Positions 1 through 12,200 of a DNA stretch of 64,000 bases are shown here, one piece after another. The position numbers and the translations under genes are program-made. Source of the stretch: Eumeta japonica (Eukaryota; Arthropoda; Insecta; Lepidoptera; Psychidae). Numbering within the stretch: the stretch's first letter is position 1; every line of letters begins with the position of its first letter. The notes under the pieces are model-generated. The model did no database searches, was not told where the DNA came from, and saw only the letters and a program-made list of their open reading frames with translations. Where the stretch lies: assembly GCA_005406025.1 (NCBI GenBank), contig BGZK01001382.1:98328-162327 (forward strand), in the 5' to 3' direction.

Positions 1-999
1 GAAAACATTCCTCCGATCGAATTCAGTCTTTTAGAATGTTTAGAATTACATATGCTTTTGTTTGGTAAATTACAGAACAATTTAAACAATTTAAATGTTT
101 TGTTGTCAAATAAGAAGTGCGAAGAAACAATAGGGGTAATTTTTAAGGAAATATTCAATAATGTTGTAAATGAATATCAAGAAAAGTGCAAAAATATAGA
201 GCTTGTTTTGTTAAAAAGAGACGATCCTAAAGAGCCGGCAAAAGTCGATAGTGACAAGACAATGTACATTCATCCGTTCCTAAATGATACCATAATTAAA
301 AGCGAAGACATTTTCGAAAACATAAATTTATCTGAAGCAAACTTACTTGCTGTTTCGACCGATGAAATTAATCAACGACAACGAAGAAAAGACAATGTCG
401 TATTTTACAATAACGAAAACAACGACCTGGAAAGTGAAAACATAATAAAAGACTATGTTATTACGCGTTCCTCTTCTGCATTACTTGATTACAAATTCGA
501 AACGAACACATTTTTTGAACTAAGCACGTCAGAAAGTAACTATATAAAGCAGTCGGAAGTCGAATACAATGTACCAGAAATGATGAATGTAGACGAGTTA
601 ATTTATATAAGTGAACCGGAATATAAAAAGTTGTATAGTACTACTGTAAAAAATCAGATTCTAAACGAAGCAGGAAACGGTCGAGATGTTAATACTGTAA
701 TTAACCCTGGATTCGATGTGCAAACACATAATGAAGAGGATTCTAAATATGAAGGTTCGGCTGAAAAAGGCTTCGAGGAGTTTTCCACGTCGAACAACAA
801 TACCGATTATGTTATGCCTGCTAATAGCTCTGTTCCTGTATATGAAGCTATGCACAATGAAGAAGAAATACATGTTTACAAACAAGTCAATGCTGCCTCA
901 AATAATAAACCTTTCTTACATTTTCTGATTATATTGTCAAACGCTGTTATCGCAAAAATCATGAAGACTTCTACATCAAACTTGTTTTGGGTCTTCTAG
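1..999 (+). CDS. C-terminal part of an unrecognised acidic protein (5' end outside the window)
   Basis: The frame is open from the first base of the window, 17 codons before the first ATG at 52, so the start may lie upstream. The visible part is 332 residues ending in TAG at 997-999. It is rich in Asn, Glu, Ser and Asp and is mostly hydrophilic, with no cysteine clusters or catalytic motifs that I recognise. One hydrophobic stretch lies close to the C-terminus (about visible residues 305-321, beginning FLHFLIIL) and is followed by a short polar tail; it could be a tail anchor, or simply read-through past a missed splice donor. A 70-codon frame inside 716-928 on the same strand looks like a shadow. 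I do not recognise the family. The length of uninterrupted frame in AT-rich DNA makes a real gene, or the last exon of one, likely. Confidence 0.6.
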   Translation, partial: ENIPPIEFSLLECLELHMLLFGKLQNNLNNLNVLLSNKKCEETIGVIFKEIFNNVVNEYQEKCKNIELVLLKRDDPKEPAKVDSDKTMYIHPFLNDTIIKSEDIFENINLSEANLLAVSTDEINQRQRRKDNVVFYNNENNDLESENIIKDYVITRSSSALLDYKFETNTFFELSTSESNYIKQSEVEYNVPEMMNVDELIYISEPEYKKLYSTTVKNQILNEAGNGRDVNTVINPGFDVQTHNEEDSKYEGSAEKGFEEFSTSNNNTDYVMPANSSVPVYEAMHNEEEIHVYKQVNAASNNKPFLHFLIILSNAVIAKIMKTSTSNLFWVF

Positions 1000-1471
1000 T
1001 TTTATGAATTGCGATGTATCGATCGACAAGCTATATTTTTGAAATGCTTTTTGTAATTAGTATAAGTAAAATTTGCATTTAAAAGGTTTTGAATTTTATT
1101 GAAAAACTGGAAAAGCTCCTGAAAAGCTATTGAATTATTTGTTTAACAAAAAAAACCTGCCCTATTAATTTAAAGTTCAGATTGTAATGTTTACATAACT
1201 ATGTGAGGTGTAGGGGTCCGAATCTGAATTGATTTATCGATGCTGATACTAAAGTTGTCTTCCTAGTAAAATGATTAAATTCTTATATATTTTAAGTACT
1301 TGGAAAAATACGAAATAATCACAAGTATTTATAATAATACTTCTAAGACTATTTGTTTACCTGTGCACGATTTTCCTCTAAGTTTCTGCTGAACGGATTA
1401 TATGTCGACTGTTAATAATCTGTTAATTCATAATAGAGAAGAAAATATATATAAATTTTATGATTTCACAT

Positions 1472-1477
1472 AATAAA
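1472..1477 (+). terminator. Possible polyadenylation signal of the 5' gene
   Basis: AATAAA about 470 bases after the stop codon at 999. Weak on its own, because the DNA is AT-rich. Confidence 0.25.
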
Positions 1478-1799
1478 ATTATGTCTTAAGGAGTATAACG
1501 ATCGCTAACGGAGGTACATTCTATTTGTATCCCATTTAAAAGGTCATTTATTGTTGTATATCCTTCAAAACTTTTTTTAATTTATACCACATTTGACGGG
1601 AAAGCGACTGTATCCTCCATAAAAATCATTATAAAAATTAAAATCAGTCATCATTTGATATTTAGTTTCAGCACACGAATGTCGTTGTTCGGCCAAATTT
1701 TCATAAAAGGTAAGTAAAAATGGGATGCTCTATGATGGAAGCGACAGCGACGAGGTCACCGTTCAGAAAGGAGTGACGGTTTTATACTACACTTGCAGT

Positions 1800-2114
1800 G
1801 AGGGGCCATTAATAAATTACGTCACACGTTAAGAGTAAGGAAGGAGACCAGGGTGACATCGTGTCAAGGGAGACGAGTTATGCTTTGTGACGTTACATAC
1901 ATAAATTTAAAGTACTAAAACTCGAAACTTCAACTCTCACCGAAAATTTTCTCGTTACACCTACGGTATTACGGTCGTCCGTTCTTAAATATCCACTTTA
2001 AGGCTTTGGAGCCCTTCATAAAATACGTACGTATACTAGAAAGGAGGAGTTTTGCTTAGTGTGACAAAATGGGTGAGGGGTCTGAACAAATGTGACGTTC
2101 GCAGTTTATAAAAC
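1800..2114. repeat. Two related units resembling a MITE
   Basis: Two diverged direct copies, about 1800-1912 and 2006-2114. Each begins with a GGGGCCAT/GAGCCCTT-like word followed by ATAAA-TACGT, and each ends in a TGTGACGTT word followed by ATAAA. Both also carry GTGTGAC or GTGTCAA words in a purine-rich middle. A similar purine-rich GGGGGCGGGGGTC plus ATTACGTCA block is at 26760-26880. This is the look of non-autonomous DNA elements; the class is not established. Confidence 0.4.
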
Positions 2115-3127
2115 AATTTAAGAATTTAGAAACTTCAAATATTTAAAAAAAAATCTGAATTTTTTTTGAAAAATTTCGTAATTCTTGTTGACAATATTTC
2201 GTCAGAATCGCCATCGAAAACAGGTAAAAATCATCAAGACTCGTGATGGATGAAACATCTACAATTCTACACACATAATTTAGATTGTACGGAACCATCA
2301 CCGATTGCGAGTCCTATTCGTACTTGTTCGGTTAGTATACTTACAATGTGTTGGATGTTAATACAAACAATTGTTATTTAAAAGTTTTTAGTGGTTATTG
2401 TTTCCGACGACTGCTTTTTGATTTTGTCATTCATTTATTCATCAATTAGTTCTATTAATTCATGAAATTGTCCTTTTCTTTACTTTGTTTTGTCAAATAG
2501 ATAAATGAAAAAGGTTTAAAAAAATTACCTTTCATCGTCTTGGATCGTTTATACTTGCGTAGGTTGCACAACAAAATTCAAATTCTGATTGATCTGGTGG
2601 GAGGTATGAAGGATTCAAGTCGAAAATATATTTCTACCGTACAGTACCATACCCATAGTATATTTACTGTAACCTTTATGAACGCCAATCTGGACAGGTC
2701 ATGTGGTTTTTTTAAGGAATAATTTTTTTACATACGTGTCTACGAAAGTATTGATGATAGTTTTAGGACGCAATGTTTAATGGAGTTAAACTGTGGACGT
2801 TTCGAGCTTGGTTTAAAAATAGGCCATTGTCGATATAAATCAATACAGCGACCAACATCCCTGGCACAACAATCTTGTCTATGGTTATCTCGTATATCAA
2901 CGTTTAATCGATAAATTACTGGTAATACTATCTCTTTTTTTATGTCATTACTTAAAATGTTAGAGTGGTATAGCTATATGTTTCATATTTGTTAATATAG
3001 AAGGTACGCCCATGCATTCTTTCGTCTATGGTAGTTGATGACATCAGATCGAAGAGCAGTGAACATCGAGGAGAGGTCGTGGAGCATTTTTACCATCTAA
3101 CCACCATCGCCGTTCGCCAATTACACC

Positions 3128-3230
3128 ATGGCTGATACCGAAAAGGCGCCGCAGCCGCAACCGCAACAGCAGGAGCCGGCCCCGCAGCCTCAACAAACCA
3201 AGCAAGCTGCGAAACAGAAGCAGGTCATCG
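3128..3230 (+). CDS. yps: Y-box gene exon 1 (coding part)
   Basis: ATG at 3128 in the context ACACCATGG, a good start context. It encodes 34 residues of Gln/Pro/Lys-rich sequence and ends in phase 1 before the donor GTAAGC at 3231. The 5' UTR is within about 3040-3127. Confidence 0.88.
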
Positions 3231-6200
3231 GTAAGCAACCGCCGCCATCTTATATTTCAGCCCGGCATTGTGTAAAAGCACATGGCCATAACTTTTTAAT
3301 TTTTAACTATGTTCTTAGTTAATAAATCACAGCATTATCCGTTTAAGAATCTTAATAGAGATAGACGGTCTTTTCACTCGGCATTTTAACAGTTTTGATT
3401 GCAGTATTTAGTTATCGATCGCTTGTTGACCCCCGTGAAACTACTTGCAATACCACGCTAGCGTCCTACAGTCAATAAAACAGGCCTTAGTTATTGTTTC
3501 TCTAAAAATGGTATCTGTATGAGAATATTACATGTTTAGCCTTTGTATTAAAATGACTTTTTTATGGTATTTAAAGCAACGCAACTAGGAATAATCACTA
3601 GTAGGGAGACATTTTGTATTGTACTGTTTGTCATACAAAATTAATCTCAAATGCTTACAGTGTTTTAAAGATGTAATATATGTGCTAATATGTATTTATT
3701 GTAGATTTTATTTGTTTCTTCGTATATGGTAGGTTTTATTCTTAAAATCTACATATTAATGTTACTGAATGGACAGAATATAAATAATCTTAAATGATAT
3801 ATCACAAAATATGCTAAAAAAGAAGTTTGGTAAATCAATAAATTATGAGTACTAACATTTTGACAACTTGTTGATATAAATAAAGTCCAATTTTACATAT
3901 TATCATCATCATAGATGTATAAAAAGAGATATGAAATGTTGCTTACTATTTAACACTGAAAAGTGTGCATTATGTCTTTGTTTTAGATATTACAATACCA
4001 TTTTACAAGGGAAGGTACATTATTTATCATCTGATCTTACAACTGAAAGGTCGTAACTAAATGATTTAAATAGAACAAGAAACAATTGTTTTACTAGAAC
4101 ACTATCAGAGGGGGGATCATGGGGTCAAAAACCCCCACGGACCGGGGCTTGGTCGTACTATTGTAATTGAATTAGAGCCAGTTCTGACCGAATCTTATGT
4201 CTGATCCCCCTGACTCAAAGGCTGGATATGCTTTGCACACAAAAAGTCATAATATTTTGAAAGTTACAGTGCTATTCTAAAAACAAAATACAGTAGAGTG
4301 GTTTAATATTATTTTAAATTGTTATTGTTGTATGTATGAAAAGAATGTTGGGATATTTTTCTGCAAAATTTCTGAAATCTTAATGTATAATTAATATATG
4401 ATTCATTTTGTAATATCACTTGAAATATACATGAAAGAATTCTATGATTTCTATAGACTAAAGGGTACAGTAATATATATCTCTCTTATTAACTAGAACT
4501 TAAAATAAGATAGAGGTTCATTAATTATTAACATATTATAATGCATACTGATGTTTATATATTATCTGTTTCAAAAAAATAAACAAATTCAAATATAAGA
4601 GATATGAAATTTATTGAAATAAGTTTAATTAATTGTAAGATTGTTTTAGATATCATTTTAGTATCATATAAAAAATAGAAAAGATGATTCTATTTGCTTA
4701 AGAACAGTGTCTCTATTATTAAATAATTGAACAACACAGGATGTACAAGATCAATGTTGTTTATTCTATTGTGTGTGTGTTACTTCACGGAAATTCATGA
4801 TTACATAGGTTAGGCAAGCATATTGGTCTATTCTTTAAATAGATTTATGTATCAGCTTTTGAAAATACTATAAATGAACAAATATGAAACATGAAATCCT
4901 TATTATAATATATGATTGAGTATTTATTATAAACTAAATTTATGCGTAATTGGATATTAAACATACTGTTACATAGCTTTAGGACCTGCTAAACAGTCTT
5001 TTATAACACTTGTTTACTGTGGCTATTTCTGAATGAGGAAGCAGCTTCTCTTTTTTTAAACACAATAGTCTCAATGAATTTTCTTAAAATTTCTTTTCAA
5101 TAATATCAGTTGTAAATAATATATGTATTTACATACAGTTACTAGTGCTTCTGAAAATGATTAACTATGATCAATAGCTCCAATTCAATTCTAAGAATTA
5201 ATTGGATGGGAGGATATATATCTTAATAGGAATTCAAATAGTAATAGAATGTCATTTAAGTGATCTTATCATGTATTGTATCCACGGCTATGAAATGATG
5301 TAAAATTTATCTAAAACTGAAAGTGGTGATTCATATTTGCTGCATTTTAGTGTTATAAGTGAATATATAATATAATTTTGATTGCTGGCTTATTTTCTTA
5401 TTTATGGCAGCTTAAATAATTAATAGGACCTTTATAGTGGCTAGATTACCTTAAAATGTCCCAGTACTTATTTATGAAATACCCAATGTACAAAATTAAC
5501 AATATATATATATATATATATATATTCATATAACATCACTTTTAAAATGCTTTATGAAACAAAGAGAATGACATATTTTATGAAATTTAAGTAATAGCAT
5601 GTGGGTTTTTCTTGGCCAATGTTCTCTTTTAAATACTGCCCAATAATCGATTTTACACTTAGTTTAATTTGCAATGCACATAATAGATTTATTAGTAATA
5701 TTACAAAATATATTAAACATTACGCATTACAAATGTGTACCCTCATAGAATTAAAAAATGCAATGCAATTATGATTTGTGGAAATTAGGTTTTTTCCATT
5801 ATTGTAAATCACCATTTTTTTCCAGTAATTATAATTATGTTTACTTGTTTCAGCGGAGAAAGTCGCTGGTGTTGTGAAATGGTTCAATGTCAAGAGCGGA
5901 TATGGCTTCATCAACAGGTACGCTTTATGCACATCTTTATTTACATTTGATTTAATTCATTTATAATAAAATTTTCATAAGTAACAGCATAAGTTATTGC
6001 AAAATAAAAAGTTTTTTTCTTGTGTGTATGTTCTTTCACAGATGTAGAATAATAATGTATCAAATACATTCAATGATTTATAAATGTAATGTGCTTTGCT
6101 AGTACTCCTGAATAAGTCTCAGTTAGGGCAATCAGTATTGACAAACTGTAAAAATGATATTTATCATAAGATCTGACCTAGCAACATTACAATTCAATAA

Positions 6201-9200
6201 GTGTGTATCCATAACATAAAAGTAATATACTTATTTAAAGGGCTGAACTCAAAAAGTAATCAAATAGTTCATAAGTTAGACCATCTATAAATTACTAACT
6301 TCTATTAGAACACTGTGAATTCATTAATGACTGAAAAATGAGCATATATTTTATGTCATTTGTACAAGTTGTAGTTAGTATATGCTACAAACCATCACTA
6401 TTTGGTTAAAGGAATGATACTCGGGAGGACGTATTCGTCCACCAGACGGCAATCGCGCGCAACAATCCACGCAAGGCTGTGCGCTCAGTAGGTGACGGTG
6501 AAGCGGTAGAATTCGCCGTGGTTGCCGGCGAAAAAGGCTACGAGGCTGCCGGCGTGACCGGCCCCGGCGGCGAGCCGGTCAAAGGCTCTCCTTATGCGGC
6601 CGACAAGCGCCGTGGATACCAACGCCAGTGAGTACTCAATTTTTATCAATTTTGCATGGAGATAACTATAAGGTTCGCTTAAGAGTGTGATTGGTCTATA
6701 ATATACTTCAACAAGTACAATATATATATTGTATATACGGGATGTTCCATAAATCAATGATAAGCTGGAAACGGTCAATATGCCAAGTCGTGACAATTAT
6801 TAGAAAAATATAAATTAAAATATTAGTCATGTACTTTTCAAATTATAAGAATTCATTTTTAAATTTTAAAAACTGACATCCTGTGATGATCTATCAAGTC
6901 TCGTGACTACAAATATTAACTTTTTGTCAGTTTTTTTTTCTGTAATATAGCCCTGAATAACCCTTCTGTAAATTACAGTTAATGTTAGATTTTTGCCCAA
7001 CATTGAATTCAAAATAATTAATCACTCAACTTTAACCAACCATTCTGTAAAAAAAATGTACTACACTATTTTGATAAGTAAGTTTAACCTTGCTATACCT
7101 GCATCAATGTTCGTAACACCTACACCCGTGCATGGTCTCATGGACCGAAAGTGTTGAACCTCATTTCTTATTTTTTACTAAAAGATCAATATGCATAATA
7201 TACTTCATTAAAACTAGAGAATATAATAAAATAATTGATAACCTGTAATGACTTTATTATTCATTACTTTACTGATAACTAGTCAGTAACATATTAACCT
7301 TCAAAATAATCTTGTTTTTTATGTTACTTTTAGGTGAGCTTCATCATAAAAATCCAGGTATACAATGATAGCATATCACAAAAAAAATGTTTGTTGCAGG
7401 GTTTGTAGTTGTTTTTTTGCGGTTATAGCATGTTTTGAGATTGTTTTGATGAACAGTATCGACAGCGATCTATGTCTCAGCGGGTTCCTTCAAATCTCTG
7501 GCTTCTCCTTTAGTGCCTGGAAATTGAATCACTTTCTAGCATGTCACATTACTTGTTTTGAGATAGAAGTTTTGTTACATTTTTTCTATCCATACTCTTC
7601 AAGGTAAAAATTTCGGTATTTTTGATGATTTTTAAACTTGTTGACTAATTGAAGCTAGCAACAAATCCAGTAGCTAGAAAATAATTCAATTTTCCAGCAT
7701 TCCGGAGAAAAGAAATGAATAAGAAAGCGTTTCGTCGGTCTCACAGACCAACACGCGGGTATAGTAAGGTTAAAAGATGGCACGTTTAGTCTGGATTCCA
7801 AAATGGTATGATACATGCTAATTGCTACTTTTTAATTGAGAATTTTTTTTTTTAATAAGTCCGGTTTTCATACAAGTTTGATTGAAATTAAGGGTGACGT
7901 TTTTGCCTAGTGTGGGGGAGATACATGGTGACGCTCTTTTGCTAAGTGTGACCAATACAGATGGTGATGCAACTTTGCTAAATGTGAGTGAAACAGATAG
8001 AGACACCACTCTGGGAAAACAGTGATGCATAGGCACATTGTGCAATACTGCAGTATGTTATGCCTTTTTGTTTATTGGACTTGATTTGCATTGTGATTTG
8101 GATTTATCTGCCCCGTAGTCGTGATTGGTCCAATCGAACTGCCAGAGAACTTATATGCCCAGGTTTATGTGGACTTCTTACAGAACCAATTACTAGATTT
8201 ATTAGAAGATGTGCCACTGAACATTTACAGCCGCAATCAACAAGATGACTGCCCAGTGCATTATGCTTGCACAGTACGAGGATTGCTAAATCGAGAATAT
8301 CCCAATAGTTTGATAAGGAAGGGTGATACAATTCCGTGGCCTGCCCATTCACCCAATTTAAACCCCATAGATTTCTTTTATGGAAAGGAAAAAGTTCAAA
8401 CCCATTCAAGATTTAGACAAGCTACACCAAACAATTGCAGAAACCGCTGAATACATGAACTCGAGATGTCTTATTACGTGATCATTTTTAAGAAGTAGTG
8501 CTTAAATTGAAGCTGAAGGCAAACAGTTCGAACATTTATTGTAAAACCTTGTAAATCTAATTTAATGAAAATCAGAACTAAAGAAATCCAATAATTGAAT
8601 TTTACTTAAAACAATAAATTATTAAATTATTTTTTAAACCAATAAAAATAGTGCCATTTCTATTTCAAATTAGCTTCACTGTGTATCTCGCCCACACTAG
8701 GCTAAAAAACGTCACTCTTCGTCTCAATCGAACTTGTATGAAAACCGGCTTCATTAATAAAGATTTCCTCAATTAAGAAGCAGCAATTAGCAAGTGTCAA
8801 ACCATTTTTGAATCCAGACTAAACGTGCCATCTTTAAAACTTAGTTGCCAAAATAGTGTAGTACATTTTTGTTTACAGAACAGTTGGTTAAAGGTTGGTG
8901 ATGTAATTATTTTTAACTCAATGGTGGGCAAAAATCTAACAATTTATTTAAAACTGAAGCACCTATGTTTCAATTTTTAAAGAAGAGTTATTCATAGTTA
9001 CATTACAAAAAAACAACCGACAAAAAGTTAATATTTGCAGTCACGGGACTTAAAAGATCATCACAGGGTATCAGTTTTTAATTTATTTTTTATATATTTT
9101 TTTATATTTCGTTGATTTATAGGACATCCTGTATATATTATAATTAAATGTAAATAAAAGATTATGAAAAATTATATTAAATATGTATATAAAAAACATT

Positions 9201-12200
9201 TTCTTCTCCTTATATTTCTCCAAAGATATCTTTTGAATAAATCAACCTATTGCTACCAGTTTTTATGTGATTGGCAGCAATTTTTGCAATTGTTTGGGTA
9301 AAAGAACTGATTAGACTTTGGTAATGATTGGTAGTCTAAAATTTTGTTTTTGTGATTTCTCAAAATCTATCTGGTTGGGATCAGTTCAAATTTTGGGGAA
9401 GTCTAAGTTGAGTGCAGTCTTTCGAATACCGAAATCTTATTTCAATCAGTCAATACACATTACATACAGACACACAGAAGGGAGAGAGATAGAGACATAT
9501 ATACTGACATTACTTAGGAAATGGTCTAAAAATGTGACAGAAAATTATGAATCATTTTCAATTCATAGCTATATTAAAATGTGCCATGCTTTGTTTTCTG
9601 TTTATTTTGGTATAATATAGTGTACATTTTATATGCAGTCTTTTTCAAATACATTTAAATGCACTTAAAGATTTCAGCAAAATGTAAAATTTAAATATGT
9701 TTGTAGTCTATCAATTTCATCAATATATCTTTTTAAAGCAAAATAAAACTATGCAATTGCAGATGTAAAATGAGCGATCTTTATTACAAGAAAGTTGGTC
9801 ATTTAATAGTATACTTACTCTGATAATAACAGTAGTAGTCAAATAAATGATTATATCCACCAATAAATCTTAATTTATTGTTTTCAAAGTTCAAATATAT
9901 GCAATCTTTTCACAACTGCTAACTACTTATCCCTCTTTACATTAATAAGTTCCATAGAATATCTTCTAAATTTTTTTAACATGTTATTTAATGGATACAA
10001 TCATTTACTATATTAAAACATTTTTAGGTACTATCCAAGGCAGGGCGTTGGACGCGGCGGTGAAGGCGCTCCACGACGGGGCGGAATGGGACGCCGTGGA
10101 CCCCCGCCCACTCAGGGGGGCGCGCAAGGTGATGAGGGGCAGGATGGAAACGTTCAAATTGTTCAAACTCAACGCAGGTAGTTATTTAGTAGCTTTTTAT
10201 ATTGTTCTTTAATGTACTGTCCATGCGAATTAATGACTTTTTTAAGGATCTATATAGAAAGGATGCCAATGAGATCCTATTCCTAAGCTTAGTTATTTTC
10301 TACACTGTCTATCCATACATTTATTCATCCTAATTTTACGGGCTGTATTTTTAAGCCTTCAAGGAACTTTCTTACATATGTGTTATTATGCCAGATATTA
10401 TTACAATTATAATACAAAGAACTGTCCAAGAGTATGTCGTTCCATACTCAATATAGGGTTCCGAAGCCATTACTACAAGAGAAATGCAAACTATCATTTT
10501 TCTATGTTTATCACACATAATAAGTATGTGTGTATACATTTTAATCACCCGTAATAAAAGAAAAAAGTAGATATGTCTACTATTACTGTTCAAATAGTGT
10601 AAACTAAAAAGCACCAGCAAAAAAAAAGTATCTCCATAGTATTTATGTCCTTTTATTGAAAAATGAAGTTTTTCAACAATAACTAAAAAAATGGTATGTC
10701 TTATGTTCAAGGTAATTTTTGTTGAAAGTTTTACCTTTGTATTTTTTTTTTAATTGCAGTTCAAAAATGAAAGAGGGACATAATTTATGCTAATTTCGGA
10801 GTTATTTTCAGAAATATTAACTTGAAGTATTTTTAAAAGAATTGTTGAAATACCTACCACACTGATGTTTGCTGAAAAAAAATTCTCAACTTCTGTTACA
10901 CATATTGAGTGGCCTCCCCTAGAATATTTCTTTTTGTTATTTAACTACTAAATTAAATAGCTGCTTATACACCTACATCTACACTATAAATTTTATCAAC
11001 ATATATCATTTTGTAATTTTGAGTAAAACGTCTGTGACATATTGATGGACATGATTTGAACTATATAAGGGTTCCATTTTTTTACCAATTTTACTAACCC
11101 TAAAAGTAAAAGATAAGATCTCTATACAATAGATTGTTTTTGCCACATTCGTTTTACCTTATTCTATGGTAAAGAGAGTCATAAGCATCAAATTTGGTAT
11201 GATTAAAGCATTGCCAAAAAAACATCAAATAATAAAACCAGTCATAGACTAGTTGTGCTAATGTTGATTAAATATACTAATGATCCCGCTTTTATGTGAT
11301 TAAATATACATAAAGTGCATTGCCAAACACCACACTGAGAACATCACTTTGGAAATGAAGATTATCTGTGACTTTGAAAATATTTATTTGTCCATCAAAA
11401 TGGTTTAGAAAACTTTGATCAATCAAGAAATACAATGAGAGAAGTTAGCTAACACCATCCTTGTGAAAAAATTTATTAATTTAATCATTTTTATTAGCTG
11501 AAAGTAGTTTTTTTGAAAGAGGCTGTCTAATTTGATGTCATCAAATTATAATTTAACCTTCACAATACATAATGTATTTGTACCTCTAGTAGTAAGTAAA
11601 TTTATTTCTTTGTTTTGAAGGGATTGGTTGTAATAGTTGCAATGATGTACTCCTGATAGCACTTTTTGATATTTTTTGTTTCTTATCAAAATTTAAAGTT
11701 GAGCCATGCAGTTTTGTAACTTCCAATTTTTTTTTATGTCAGCAAGTCAATGTCGTAAGATGATATAATTTTATTATTAAAAAATATTATTTCATCTATC
11801 AAACATACTTTGTAATTTAGAAAGTAAGATGTTTCCTATGATTCCATAATTAAAAAATTTACCCAGCAAGAAATGAAAAAAAAAAGATTGTATTGATGTT
11901 GACATATACATATTCCTTTCTAATAGTATTAGTCATGATTTGTTATTAATGTATGTGTGATTTTAGATATTTCCGCCGTAACTTCCGTGGCGGACGTCGT
12001 GCTGTAGGACCGGGCCCGATGAACCGTGGTGGATATCGCGGTGCGCGCCCGCGCAACTATCAAGGAGGCCAGCAGGGACAAGGACAAGGCCAGCAGCGCG
12101 TCCAGAATGGATCGGAGGGAGCTCAAGGTGAAGGTGCGACCGCCGGTGCCGCCACTTCCACCGCCGCCGCGGCTCCGGCAGCGCCCGCAGCCACGTCCAC

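Larger units (their letters stand above)
1000..3040. other. Intergenic DNA between the partial gene and the Y-box gene
   Basis: No coding frame that I can support. It contains the two-copy repeat at 1800-2114 and otherwise AT-rich unique-looking sequence. The 5' end of the Y-box transcript must fall at its right edge. Confidence 0.5.
6738..9131 (+). mobile_element. Tc1/mariner-type DNA transposon with long terminal inverted repeats (decayed)
   Basis: The left end CGGGATGTTCCATAAATCAA is an inverted match to the right end TTGATTTATAGGACATCCTG, and both ends abut TA. The inverted repeats are several hundred bases long: left arm 6738-7087 continuing at 7774 to about 7930, right arm about 8679-9131. 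Without the later insertion the element is about 1.7 kb. The centre holds a tandem repeat (7888-8025) and a transposase remnant (8118-8450). TA target sites and the DDE remnant place it in the IS630-Tc1-mariner superfamily. Confidence 0.85.
6628..10027 (+). other. Y-box gene intron 3, holding two nested transposons
   Basis: 3.4 kb. Of this, 6738-9131 is a Tc1/mariner-type element, which in turn contains the piggyBac-like insertion 7084-7773. The remainder (9132-10027) is AT-rich without a supported frame. The element does not interrupt any exon or splice site. Confidence 0.8.

Noticed and set aside
3040..3080. Initiator-like ATCAGATC with a downstream GGTCGT element before the Y-box start
   Set aside because: The downstream element is two bases off the strict spacing required, so I do not call a promoter; the region remains the likely 5' UTR.
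8104..8409. Minus-strand 101-codon frame over the transposase remnant
   Set aside because: Shadow of the plus-strand transposase, which carries the recognisable QQD and LNPID motifs.
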